NCBI GenBank assembly: GCA_029962745.1
Contig: CM057157.1
Coordinates: 32,717,828-32,781,827 of the forward strand
Origin: Echinometra lucunter
Taxonomy: Eukaryota; Echinodermata; Echinoidea; Camarodonta; Echinometridae
Length of the DNA: 64,000 nucleotides
Reading direction: 5' to 3'
Shown: positions 14,801 through 29,800 of the stretch, piece after piece
How the letters are laid out: each line of letters begins with the position of its first letter
Position numbering within the stretch: position 1 is the first letter of the stretch
The notes under the pieces: model-generated
Database searches by the model: none
What the model was told of the DNA's origin: nothing
The model's input: the letters and a program-made list of their open reading frames with translations, nothing else
Translations under genes and position numbers: made by a program

Positions 14801-17800
14801 GCTTATTTTCCTTTAAAAAAATTTCAGCATCAAACAACGAATATTAACGCAACCAAAATGGGCATAGTTTGTGTAGAATTTTTTGCTCTTTCTGCTCATG
14901 TATTTGGTATGATTTTTAGGGCTTTGCATCAAAAGATATTAGGCCAAACCACAAAATGTGGACCTCTGCCATGAATGGGTTAAGCGTGCATGATGAATTT
15001 CACATCTTCCTGTGGTCTAAGACTACATGGACATATTTCTAGAGCTTTGAAAATTCATTACAGTTAACATTTATTCCTCCATTACAGGAATCTTGAGTAA
15101 GGCATCAAATGGAATTTTAGTCAGTTTATGTATGATTTTCAACTACAATTTCAATGCAAATTAAACTGGTAAATGTACATTTCAAACTTAGCGAAATCGT
15201 GAGTCGAGACCGCAAAGAGTAGGGAGTAAGTTATTGCCAGGCTTGCCAGCTTTTATGAGGATAGGGGTAGGGGAAATTGCCGAAGCAGTAAAGTAAGCCT
15301 TACTTAGACATGCCTACTATACACTCCAGGAACAAGAGATAAGAAAATAAAGTTTTTTTTGCAGGGACGGCTCCGAGACAGGATTTTGATTCTATGATTC
15401 TAGATAACACTAGTAAAAAGTTACTTTCTAAAATGCTAACCATATATCAACATCACATAATTAGAGAAACAATGAATCATGAAATCAAAATCACTCCATA
15501 GCCTAGTATGTGACTGAGCAGTGTGAAAGTCATATTCAAGCTAAACTGCAGAAAAAAATTTAAAAATTAGGTTCATACCCTCATAATGCCATAAAAGTAG
15601 GCATGGTATTTGAGCAATATAAACTCCCTCACTCACACATAAATAAACTGAAACAAGGGCATCAAAAATACATCATTCCAAAATCTTAATGAAGAAGAAT
15701 TAGGCTATGCTAACCCATCAATCTACTACAAGTTAACCCATTGACTACTAGAACTGGGTGATCCCTTTATTAAGCCTATTGGAATAAGAGAATTCAGTAG
15801 TCAACGGGTTAAATCCCAAGTACTCAATTCTGATCAGTAAAGAAACTAGTGGGGTTGAATTTTTATAGTTGCATTTACATTAATATTTAGATTTAAATGT
15901 ATTCACATTGTTGGAAAAGATATCAATAATTTTTCATACCTGCTTTGTGGAAGGGTTTAGCTTAAGTCTGTTAGCTACATAACCAGGCATCCAGTCACCT
16001 TGTCTAAGGTTTTCACACATAGGATGACCAAGGTCATTCTTACTCCTGATATCTGCCAACACTGACATGAAACCTATAAATAGAAGGGTAGGTTTGAGAA
16101 AAACACAAAATGATTCCTTGAATAACACCTTCAATTTACCTTTATGTTGTTTCTCAGATAGGGCAAAGCCACTGGATACTTATAAATACACATACATTTG
16201 CTTTCTTGGTAATAAGGTATATCATTCTCTGAAAAGCAGTCTGTTTGGATTGATCGTGAGTTTTTACTGTCAATAAATAAATACAATACAATAAAATACA
16301 TGTAAATAAATTTCAAATTATACCTTGCAAACCACAGTAGACTAGCTTGCCATAGTTTGGGATGTCATAGGTTGCTGACCCCTTCCCATCATCCCTTTCC
16401 TCATTGTCACATCGGTAGAGGATATGGTTCATATCCGTCAGGGTGAGTTTCTGAGCCAAGGTATGGAAGCTAGAGTTATTAGCTCTCATGGGACTGGTTC
16501 CACTGAGTGTTCTTACACGATAGCCAAACTGAGCTATACAGGAACGCAGGGAAGACAGCGCTGCTCGGGCAGATGGGTGAGGTACAACTCTGTTAACCAA
16601 ATGAAATAAGAGTTTTGAATGTCTTAGGGTGTTACGTTATGCTTACACCTAGGCTAGATCTAGGTACATTGTACAGTGTGAAATCTAGAGGTGAATTTAG
16701 GACTTTTAGTGTTGAGAACTGAATGTACAATCATTATTGTCAAAGCATGTGTCAAGGTACTCTCAAATGCAATTCTTAAATAGTGCAACTCTCAGTAGAA
16801 TTGTTTACTGCACAAATGATCAATAACAATGGAAATGGAAAAACCAAATAAACTTATAAAGAAGAAATAATGCCCACTCTACGAACTAGTGTTTTAGATT
16901 TTGCCAACATGTACTTACTTGAATGCAATAACACTGCCTGGTGGGAAGTTAATAAAATCAATTTCTTGAAGGGAAGCTTGAGCTTGGCTACCATGTTGTA
17001 AGAGCTCACAGACCTCACTGTTGAGTAGAGTCACATGGGTTTGCATCTGAACACTATAGTTTGATAGACCAGTGATATGAGTAGAAGAGGATGGGATGCT
17101 TTCTTTATCTTGCTCCACTAGTCTTGCTTCCAGAATGATCTCTTCAACAGAACCTGGTATTATTGGTGATTAAATGAACAGAATATCATCCTACCATTAA
17201 ACTACACAAGAATTTTCAATAAATAAAAAAGAAAAAAGATAACGATTTCAATCTAACTCTACAATAGTATGAGGATTAATACATGTAGGAATGACTAACC
17301 TACAGCATAAGCAAGATGTAAAATGAATTTCTTTGTAAAGTCTCATTCTAGAAAAAAAGTATCTAAACACAATTCTGTATTAACAAAAGAATAAATATGC
17401 AACAGGTTTGAAGAGAGTTGGAAAGCAAACCATATCACAACAAGTACAGTTTTAACTAATTCCCTTGACATTCAGACATATTTTTCATCTAATTTTTACA
17501 GATCTATATATTGTACCAAATTGATTACTGCTTGTGAGATATATATCTACATGGCAGTTACAGCTCGTTATTTTGAAGGTTCGTTATTCTGAAGGTTCGA
17601 ATACTCCGAAGGGTCGTTATTGTTATTTCTATATACATAATGACTTCTATGATCTTTGACATTTGACCTTGAGACCCCCAAATCTAATCAGATCCTTGTA
17701 ACTCCCATATGCATACATGAGCCACATTTGAAGTTGATCCGTCAAAAGGTTCTTAAGTTATCACGAGAAGAAAAACGGGACGGACGGACAGACGGATAAC

Positions 17801-20800
17801 CCGAAATCATAATGCCTCCGGCACCACCTACAGTGGGTGGAGGCATAAAAAAGGATTCATAAATCTGAAAATGAAATGAGGTTCATTCATCGGAAAATGA
17901 AAAGGGCTCGTTAGTCTGAAAATGAAGTAAGGTTTGTTAATCGGAAAATTAGATAAGGTTCCTTATCTCAAAAATGACAGAAGGTTCCTTGATTAAATAC
18001 GGTTTATTTTCGGAATAACAAACCTTATTCAATTTTCGGATTAACATTTTCAGATTAACGAACCCTATTTTATTTTTGGACCGACCAACTTTATTTCATT
18101 TTGGGATTAACGAACCCTGTTTAATTTTCGGAAAAACGAAGCTTCGGTACATCAAACCCCATTTTAATTTTGGAAAAAAAAATTGTTTACAATAACGAAT
18201 CTTCAGATTAGGAGCAAATGTTTGGATGAACAAACTCTATTTGTGACCAGGCACCACAAAACCACCAAAAAGAAATGATTTTTTAGTTAAAGATCGATTC
18301 TGAGAGAGCAGATTCTCAGCTTTAAAATGATGTATCACTCATTACCATTGGATGATCCTAACCCACTTTACAAAGAAAAGAAAGTTCACTACCAAAGAAT
18401 GTTACTTTTGAGAAATATAGGATTAAAGTTTGCCAGTCTAACTGAAGCACTCTCACTCTCCCACTATTGTGCAAAGGAGCCAAAAAGAAGATTAGAACTC
18501 AATTGAATTTTCAAGGAAGGAGTAATCAAATTACCCCCAAAGTTGGCATACTTATTAAGCACATCCTGTTCATTGTTATGGATTGGACAAGTACATGTAT
18601 CAATGCAAGAGCTTACCCTGTTTTAAATTTATGGGAGATCAAAGGGACAGAATTATTTTTGGTCTTTAGAAAGAAGAACTAATTACGTTATCCAAAAAAG
18701 ATGAAAGATAAATCTAATAAAAACTGTCAAAAAAAGCACTTTAGGACTGATTGGTGCATCCAAATTTTTACAGTACGTAGAAAAAAGTATACTCTAAGAA
18801 AATACCAAAAACTGAAATTTTACCATTCTGACCAAAAACACTGTTGATGAGCTCCAACTGAAAATCATACTTTCTGGTGATTTTGTGATGCCGGGTCACA
18901 TTTCATTTTCAGATTAACAAACCTGCAGGTATACGATATTTGCGTGTTTGGAATAATGAGCAGCACCCTATAGGGCATACATATCACACTATGATGCCAC
19001 AATGTATTCACTATTCATTGTTAAAGACAAAGATCTATATGTTACCAGGTATGCATAATGGTGGTATATGTCCTGTGTAATGAGCATTGTGAGGATGCTT
19101 GAAAGCTGTACGAGCCACCAGGATAACAGAAAGATGAGATACAGGGCAGTGACGTGTGACAGCTACTATGTTCTCATCCACTTGATCTACATACACCTGA
19201 CAAGTAAATTTAAAAAAAAGACAACAACACACAGTTTAAAGCCCTAGTAAATAAACAAAAGTTAAACTACATGACACTTTGGAATATGGTTAATATCCAT
19301 CCTTTTATACACATCTACAATCTCTAAGAAACGATTTAACTTCAATTCACTGTTTTTATGTATAATGCGGCTGTTACACTTTGCCGGATAAGACACAAAC
19401 ACATTGGAAACGAATGTTCATATTTGGCATCCGTTGATATCCGTCAAAATGTGTTTCATGTCCTTTTATCCTTTGGATGGAAGTTCATCATCAGATGATG
19501 TCCGTCAAAGCGGCCAGAACACTTTGTGCATGCATGAAATTTTTCTTGCCAGGAATGGATGACGAGATCCGGCCCTTGGCCGATGGTTGTGTATTTCCTG
19601 CTGTATGTGTACTGTACGTTTTCCACACATTTCCATCTGCATTCTAAGTGTCCTGCAGTGCCATCGCTGCAAGAGATGGGATGTGCATGTACAGCACAGT
19701 ACTGTACGTTTTCCACACATTTCCATCTGTATTCTAAGTGTCCTGCAGTGCCATAGCTGCAAGAGATGGGATGTGCATGTACAGCACATCAAACACATAC
19801 ACCATGATTTGAACAAAGAATAAACAAAATACCATCTGTTCTTGTACATTGGGCCATCCGGCGATATGTGACAGGGGCATTACCAAAAAAAAAAAAGAAA
19901 AAAAGGAAAACATTGTATAAATTAATAATGTATATTACTACAAGGATAAAGCCACAATTTTTAATCTCTTTGATTTTACTATTTGTATCTTGCTATTTAT
20001 CATCTAATATAAAGAAGTCTTACATTCCCATCTTCCTTCTACCTTCTAGGATTAATCAATTTTTCAAAATTCCTCAAATTTATGACCACCTTGTCATCTT
20101 TAAATAATTCAATTCAATTTATTTATATAAATATAACTTGTAAAAAGCAAATATACATTATTCATCAAGCATACTGCAAACAGGGGAGAAGTGTATACAT
20201 TAGTGCTGTCATCGACAAGCCTTTTGTCACCAAGCTTGTCGATAATAGTGTATTTTGACGGGAAGGTGACATTTCGACAGAGATTCTATGATGGTGACAA
20301 GAATCAACTCTCATAACTTTAGAGTTTGAGTCAGAATCTATGTTGGCTTTACATGCACTTTGCAAACTTGATTTTAAAGACAACAGTGTTTTATCAGAGC
20401 TGCCAAGTAGTATGAATTTTCCGTATTACGTACAGAAATCAAATGCGGGAGTATGTTTTTTAATGCTGAAAATGAAATGCGGAAATGCACAAAATCAATT
20501 ATGTATTACAGTCTATGGCCGGTGCATGCAATCAATTGCCAATTTGAAGATGGGAAACATTGCACCGGTCAATGTAATATGCATACTGCGAGCACTAGTA
20601 TACTAACCATAGTATTTATCCTCTTCAACTGTACAATCTTCAAATTGGCGCCAAGAAATGCCAATTTGACGACGTGCACCAGTCAATGTAACATACATAC
20701 TGCGTGCTTTACATGTATGTACCAACCACTGTATTTAGCCTGTACAAATGAATAATCTTCAAATTGGCGTACAAAAATTGTCAATAACTTCAGTATGTAT

Positions 20801-23800
20801 AAGCTTGCAAACAGAACAGAGGTGTTTCCCCATAGAAAAGCACATGAATATCTTTTGCGTGTTGAACGTAACTGCAGTAAGCGATACTGCATATACGTTC
20901 GCACATTGTGTATAAGTTCGCACACTGTGTTCAAGTTCGCACATTGTGTACGTACATGTATGTGACAAAGCTGACAGACTATGGCTGCATCATGCGTGCA
21001 TGCACTATACGTCCGCGCAGTGTTGTCATGTCAGTTCTTCTAGAGATTCTTAGTGCTGCATAGGAAAATACAGATTTCTTCCCCAAAATACAAATTTTGA
21101 GCCTTGTGAGAATGCATTTTCTTTGCTGCAGGTTGGCAGCTCTGTTTTATAAATATCACGTGGTTCAATGAAATATGACACACCACAGCGACTGCACTTG
21201 CTACAGCTTACAGAACCAGTACGTAGTATACATGTACAAATTGATTGATTGAGTCGAGTGTACACTCAAACTTCTCAAAATAATTCCAACCATGACTGTC
21301 AACAATGTGTCGTTGTCGGCTAGAATTTAACACGACATGTCGACAGAGATTTTTTTCTCGATGACAGCACTAGTATACATGTACAAAGGAAAAAAGATTT
21401 TACAAAAAATATAACAATTCATTTAACAACTAAAACAAAGACTAATAATCAAAGTACACATTACGAAAATTTGTGTTTAAAAACAGATCTCCTCTGACAC
21501 CCCAATTTCAAATTCCAAGCTTCTCTCACTGCCCCCCCCATCCCGATATCAGCAGGAATGGTAATCCTTAAGTAAACAACCACACACTCTCCCAGATAAT
21601 CCACCTTCCCCCCAAGGAGAAGTGACCTTCATACGGCCAGGCAGAGGGAGAGAGAGAGGGAGAGAGAGAGAGAGAGGTATTATAAACATGTGAGTCCGGA
21701 ACTGTTTTCTTTCACAATGCAGTGAGGGTGCATTTGTATCCGTGATGGTTTCATGCCTGAATTTTTTTGCCATTAGACTAAAACAATTTCAATATATAGA
21801 TTTGACTGTAAGTGTAATATTGAAATTTCGAAATCATTTCTCTCTCTGTCTTATTATTCCATCTATATATTTAATTATTTGTATTGTGTTTTACTCTTCT
21901 TTTTTGATAGGTGAAACAGTGAATTGCATTATAAGTTTGATGTCACAAAAATCTTGAATAAGAATAACATTTACAAGTTGGAGATAGTGAAGGACTTTGT
22001 AATGAGTTTCTACTGCATTTCATATTTCTAATTTCATCGAATATAACAGAGTTACGATTTCTTGCTAAACAAATGAAAATAACACAATTATCATTTTGTT
22101 GTTGTTGATATAACAATTCTTTAACCTAGTATAGGCCGATCAAAATAAGGAGCAAACTAATTTCATATCCCATCTTTTTCTTTTCTATTTGTTTTTTTTT
22201 AATCATATTTAATTTTTCATGCATGTAACCCTTTTCTTGATAAAAAAGAAGCAATCATGATCTTAAACACTTCTCAAGCATCAGAAAATTTGAATATTTG
22301 TGTATGTTTGTATAACAAATACAAAATAAATAGTGGAGCTGTGACATGCACGAGACTAAATGTATGACAAGAGGCAAGAACCGTTTTGTCAATAAATAAA
22401 GTGAAATTCATACATTTGTTATTTTCATTTGATATTGATTAAATGTCTAGTGTTGTGTTTTTTGAATTTTATTCTTCTATTCCAAACATCTCAAATTCAA
22501 ACTGGTGTCTACCTTCTTCCATTCCCCTGCCTCCCTCTTTCGCATTTTGTTAGCCTTAGAAATGAAAGCTCTCATTGCAGAACCCAGTAATAACTCTATG
22601 CTCAAAAAAAAAGAAAAAACAACAGCTTCTGTCCTTGCGCTGTTGATGAATGCACGTGTTGTTGAAACTGAACGTCGCACTGCCGATTATTACTCCGCGG
22701 AGGAAAAAAATACTTTGATTGGGGAATATTTAAAAGGCAAAAGTAGTGATATTTCAAGGAAGAAATTGAATTTTAGATTCCGGTCCTAGTTGAAGAAAAC
22801 AAGTTTAGACAATTTTAAGCAAAAAATAATGGATGATTAAAATGGAAAAACGTAATATCTATACGCAATGTAATACGGTTTAGCAGTTCCCAAGTATCCG
22901 CTGAGAGCGATCGAGCACGCTAGCTACTTAGGCGATAGGCGAGCGAGCTCGGCTTATGCGGCGGCGCTTGGTTATTATGCAAGCTCAAAACTTGTCTGGG
23001 AGATTTTTTTTACTTACTGTTATTTCGGCAATTGTGGGTCATTTTGCATCGTTCAAAATTTTATTTCGATCTTCATCAAATTTTTGAATCGTTTTTCGAC
23101 ATGCTAATGTCCTAAAACAAATATAATACAAAGTCATTATTTCAAGATTACTTTCAGCCAGGAAGCTCTTAATAGTTTGTTTATCCTATTACGTAAGGAG
23201 GACAGCTGCAATCTCACTCCACGCTGTTCATCGGCCTGTTGCGGTTTCCAGCGCGGTGTTTGTTCGGCTCTTATCAGCAGCTGCAGTCGACCCCACCCCA
23301 GTTTAAACGAGAAAAACTCAACTTTCCCCAAAAACTGAAAATGGGGTGTCGATACCCCACTTGAGTTCCCATTGACTTACACGCAAGGCCTTATCAGCAG
23401 TCAAATGAACCCCACCCCAGTTTAAACGAGAGAATTGAAGCTCTCCCAAAATCTGAAATTGGGGTTTCAGATTCCCCACCTGACCTCCCATTGACATAAC
23501 ACGCAGGGCAATGGGGTTCCTGTGTTATAAGCTGGTGGGGTATTTTTTAAACACAGGATTCACGTAATGACTGAACAGAATTCAGCAAATGCATGAAATC
23601 AAATTATACCATTGGAGTAATGTAGATAGATTGGCAAAGGCCCAAAGCCTATCTAGGGCCAATTCCCATTAAGAATGCAATAAAAATTATATTAAAACCT
23701 ATCAAGCATACAACCAGAAAGAAAATGACAAAACAAAACAAGTAGCTTCATTTTTTTTTTTCTTCACCACCTTACATAATACATGTTTCATAAGCAGTGA

Positions 23801-26800
23801 GAGAAGTGATGGATATAGACACATCCAACTCACATGACTTACTCTCCAGTTTCCTCTACCCCCCCCCCCCTTCACTGGCAACACTGAAGACTATATACTT
23901 ACAATCTGAACTTCAAATGTACACAAATATCATAGCATTTTCACAGCTGAAATTCTGATAAAAGCACATGATTATATAATGCCATAGAAACAAATCTACA
24001 GCAAGCTAATTTTATAACTGAAGAGAGAAAATAGTCGCTACCTAGCAGCACTTTTCACGCACCATCCATAGTGTTACAGTACCTGTGTGTAGCCCTGATC
24101 ACCTAGAAACTTCAAGGTCCTCTTGGCTGCAATATTACTTTTCACACACCATTCAAAGTGCTAGAGTGAATAATGTATCTTACCTGTGTGTAGCCCTGAT
24201 CACCTAGAGATTGATGAAGCTCATTCAAAGCTCTTTTGGCTGCAATGATACCACTGTCAAAATTCACCTCTGACCTGTCCTTTGGATTATCACTCCATGA
24301 CGTGTAAAATCGTTTCTCCTTCACAACATGGATCTGTATAAAAAAAGATAATAGAAAGAACAGATCTTTCATCCTTATGTCAAGTGCTTTTCATCTTGTA
24401 TTTACATTCATTCATATTTCCTGAATTATGCACTTATTTATTTCTAACTGATATGTATAGGCTCACCATGTGTCATCAATACAGTGCATGAATTTGTACA
24501 AAAAGTGCCATATTCATGCAAAATATAGCCCCTCTCATAAGATACAAACAACAACGACAATATAGTTTAGATGTTATGAAGTAAATGATGAAGAAAATAA
24601 CAGATTTAAAAAAAAAAAGATTCTTCAGGATTTCCCTAATCAATTTAAAGCTTGAAAAGTCAGTTAAGCTTTAGAGGAGCAGGCTTCTCCCGCCTGACAT
24701 AACAAACAACCTCAGCCTTTTTATGGGTTAGGGAGATCTCACTAGAAGACAGCACATTAGCTTTAATGTACTATTAGGCTGGACTATCATCAATGCATAT
24801 CCTACAATAGATCCTCTACTCAGGAATTATAAGGAATTTGCCATATTTTTAGATTCCCCGAACCATAGACATTCTCACAGAAGAGTGTAAGTAAGCTAGC
24901 ATGATTGTATTATCTGGTTATACCTGTTCATAGACAAGCTCATTATATCCTCTAGTAGATCCTGTACCCAGGACCATAGACATTCTTACAGAAGAGTGTA
25001 AGTAAGCTAGCTAGCATGATTGTATTATCTGGTTATACCTGTTCATAGACAAGTTCATCATATCCTCTAGTAGATCCTACAGCACAACAGGCCATAGACA
25101 CTAAAGCAGCACTGGGTAAGAGATCATACACTGACCGTACCTGTGTAATATCAAACCAACACAAGCATTTATCATTCCTTGTAGGATAGCAAATATGAAA
25201 CTTCATACACATATTTAATTACTAGTACAGTATATGTGACCTATCCACTCAGAACTATCAAAGTCAAGTCTTCTTATGCTTAGAATATTTTCTCAAACTA
25301 GTAATTCAAAGCTTTCCAATGCTATAAAACACTTGCAGTTTACTCCACCTCTTCAGGAAATTGCCTGCATCCCACCCCCTCCATTCTGTTGCTAGATTTG
25401 TGGCTTATTGCGGGTACTGACCCATTTTTTCACATTTAACCCTAACCAGGCTGGGCTTTTTGAGTGATGCTATACCTGGGGTGGGGGGGGGGGGGGGGGG
25501 GGGGAGGGGTGGGGGGTGCAAATTCCACCCCCTTAAGATCTCAGCCCTCGATCAAATTGGCACGCACATCACCCATGAAGTCATCTACTAATTTGCATAG
25601 TTAAATTCTACGAAATAATTCGTTAGGTAATTAATTATGCTAATTTATGTGTAAATCAGACTTTTTGCTATAAAGTCCCAAACAGTCTTATTTTTGTTGT
25701 AAATACTCTTTGTAGTGTTGTTAACAAGTATACATGAAAACAAAATTGGAATCAAATTTAATTTCTTATGTATTTTATTGTTTTTGAAATTTCTTATGTA
25801 TTTCTTTGTTTTTGAAATTTCTTATGTATTTCTTTGTTTTTCGACTTTTTTTTTTTTTTTTTTTTCGATGAAATTTGTCGGCAATGCTATTTGGATCATA
25901 TCCAGACTAAAACTAATTGATTTGATCATTAAAGGCATTGGCTAACTTTGTGAGTAGCTGATTTAAAAAATTCTCAAACTAAGATGAAACATGTGTATGG
26001 GTACTAGTATTTGTACTCAAAAACCCTGAAACCAACCATAATTTGGAATGAAAAAGTGTAAGTTAGACGCAAACCTTCGTCTCACGAGACAATCACTAAG
26101 AGGACCACTTTGCTTGAATTTGAAAATGCCGTTATGTGCCTCCCGCCGCGTGATTCGCCAATACACACAGTACGGTAAGGTGAGCCATACGCGCATGCGC
26201 ACTCCTTCTGTGCAACCGACCCTCGTATATTTTTCAAACATTGGTTCACATTTTTTATATTTAAAAATACTTCCTGTGGATATTATGCTTTGAAACTTTC
26301 AGACTAGTATTTTTACACTATAACCCTTATGTTTGTCCCATTTTCAAGTAACAGAACAAGATTTTTTTAAATCATAACAATGTTAACCAATACCTTTAAT
26401 AGTAAAAATAATCATACATTTATGAATTTTTGCTGAAAACACAATCTGTATTGGATTTGTACATGAAATCACGTTTTTGAGCAATTTTTGACCCGACATG
26501 CGAGTACAAAATATTGCTTAACTTCAGAACTGCGTACCCGGACGTCACGAATTAGGTCTCAAAAGATGCGTGAGATGCTGAAGAAAAAAGTCATGCAGCG
26601 TCGTGGCGACATCTAAGCGCATTGCGGACATATCGCGCGAAACGTCCAGGGGGGGGTGGATTCCACCCCCCCCCCAGCCTTTTTAGGGTTAAACATTCAA
26701 AGGCTGAAAGTGAGAATGTGGGAGCCAAAAAAGCCAATGGTCCATAAAGTATCATACTATAGCTTAATGCAAAAACATCAAAATAACTAAATTGAAAAAA

Positions 26801-29800
26801 TTGAAGATATATTGTATACTGCAACTTACTTGTATACCTTTAACATATTTCAACCTGACTTTGATTAATGTATTCAAAGGATCTTTATCATTACTTTTTT
26901 TGATTAAATTCTTTTGAAAGGGCAAATATTTGTAATGCTAACTTTCAATAAATCAGATCAAACTGCCCATTGGAGAGATGAATGAAAAGTAAAGGGAAAT
27001 ACAGATCTGCCAACCTCGGGAATTAAAAAAAGGTATTTTGTAGTAAAAGAAAAAAAAGTTGCATTTTACTAGAAAAAATATTGTATTTTCGAGAAAAAAT
27101 GCAGAATGATGCATGGATCAACGCTCTATATAATCAGGCGATACTCAAAAAGGGTCGTTAATTATACATCTGGTACTATCTCACCTGGCTATCAAAAACT
27201 GTCTGATACAGCATTTACAGATTTACTCGTTTCCTTTCACATATGCCTTTTTACATTAATGCAGCAGAGCTGGTGTAAATAAGTATACACCGGTGTGTGC
27301 TGTGCTGTAGTCTGACCTACACATGGTATACCATACAAAATTTTCTTCTTTGGAATGGAATGATAAAATCCCATTTGGTTGAGTACTCTAGTTTGTAGCT
27401 GTGATTCCTAAGCTGTTTTTGAGAGGCCATACTAGACAACTTCGAGACCATATTTACACTTTTACATAAAAATTTCCTTGCAAAATTGAGAGTTTGTAAT
27501 AGTGTTAACGTTCAATTTGGACCAAGCAAACAAACCAGCGGGATCAGACTACATGTCTACCCGAAGCTCAGGGAGCTGGTCATGCCTGTCCCACTAGACT
27601 GTAGTGTAGATATAGCCGCAAAGTGTGAACCCACACGCAGGATGTAGGCATACAATAAACTACAGATAACGCACATGAACAGATGGAATTACGCGAAAGC
27701 TAAAGAGTGATGGAAATAGAGAGAGAGAAGGAAAGAAAATGGGAAAGAGTGTTGACTCGGCAAAACAAATTTTTTGAAAATCAGATTTTATGGAGATAAA
27801 TCATGGTGTCATATTTTAATTGAAAAATTGTAGGAAATACGATCAAATCACACTGGTTGGCAGGTCTAGAAATATTGTTTAATACCTGAACTGGAAATAC
27901 AATCAAATCATACTGGTTGGCAGGTCTGGAAATATTGTTTATTACCTGAACTGGAAATACGATCAAATCATACTGGTTGGCAGGTCTGGAAATATTGTTT
28001 AATACCTGAACTGGTGATTGGTTGTCATGAGTTACATCCATGAAAAGAGCATGTGCTATACTTGGCTGTAGAGGGCGTACTGCTGGTTGGAGGAATGATC
28101 CCACTGGCTCCCCTCCGTAGCGGTACACCAAACGCCCTTCTTCATGCGAGTCATAGGCACTCATCGCCTCTGATGTTAGAAAACATCACATATTTCTTGA
28201 TTTTCAAAATGTTTATAAATTACATGTACATGTAAAGATATTTCATACCACAGATAAATATAATACTACTACTGGACATTTATATACATGTACCTTACAT
28301 ATCCACCAGAGAAGGTTCTCAAAGTGCTCTAATATTACCCTGGCTCAGCTAAGCTACCAATATGCTCACAACATTCAAAGAATTCCTTACTGCCGGTACC
28401 CATTTACACCTGGGTGGAGAGTGGCAAATGTAGATTTATTTCTTGCCAAAGGACATTAGTACAGCAGCAGGACTTAAACTCAGACGATGAGATCCACAGT
28501 CCAGTGGTGTATCCACCAGACCATGACACCTCTACCAATATGACCATAATCACTATCATTCTACTCATCATCACACACAAGCTCTAAACTATTAAACCTC
28601 TTAGGAATCAAGAGATACCTACCATTGAAATCTGTAGACAAATATGATCAAACACACACACACACACACCCTCACACATTTGATACTCACCTCGTATAAG
28701 GGAGGATATTCCTAATCTGTTGACAAACATGTTATCAATATGTTCAGATGCAGTGAATAACTCTGCCATCACATACAAATCAGGTCGAATCCTTCGTCCT
28801 TCATCTAAGAAATACTGCACAGGACAAAGGAGAAATAAAACATGCTGTACATTATATACATGCATGTACAAAACTAGAATTTTTGTTTTTCTATTCTACA
28901 TGAATTCCTTTCATTATGACAACCAAATGCAACTAAGAGCCAATATCATGTTGTACAACAGATTCAGCATGACTCTCTATAATATAGCTGGTATTGTTTC
29001 TGTTGAAAATAATTTCTGCAAAACTTAAAAAGAGAGTCCACAGAGTAAACTACATCTCCTGCAAGCATAATTTGTCTATCCTTTGAATATTCTTTCCCTT
29101 ATTTCACTTCTTATCCTAACTATGAATGTACCCTCATCACATCATCTTGGTTTTCTTTGAACCCTTATTCCACTTCTTATCCTACCCTCATCACATCATC
29201 TTGGTTTTCTTTGAACCCTTATTCCACTTCTTATCCTAACTATAAATGTACCCTCATCACATCATCTTGGTTTTCTTTGAACCCTTATTCCACTTCTTAT
29301 CCTAACTATAAATGTACCCTCATCACATCATCTTGGTTTTCTTACATGAATCACTAGTGAGTTTTCATCACTTGAAATATCCCATAATTTTCTCATCTGC
29401 ATAACATGAACTTTCTCCTTTCCTCATTCCTTTCTAAAAATATGAAATTAAATCTCCTAGGATTACTGTGACAGTTATTAACACCAACACCATGAAACAC
29501 ATCTTACCGAAGCAATATGGATATCAATAACAACACCATGAAAGATATCTTACCTCAGCAACATGGATAGGAGTACTGTGACAGTTATCAATACGAACAC
29601 CATGAAACACTGATACCACTTTCTGTGTGTACTCCAGCATGTGTTGCCATAGATATGGGCAATCTTCTGGACATTTTCCATAGCGTAACTTGATGCTGTC
29701 TCCCCAATTGATAAGTTCTCGTCTCAAATATACCTAGAAATAACAAAGCACCAAAAGTTATAAATGAGATGGAATTAGCCTCTGGTGAAACATGAGAAAA

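Noticed and set aside
22505..22789. 94-codon plus-strand open frame
   Set aside because: No recognisable similarity, no splice context, and located in a large repeat-rich intron; chance is sufficient.
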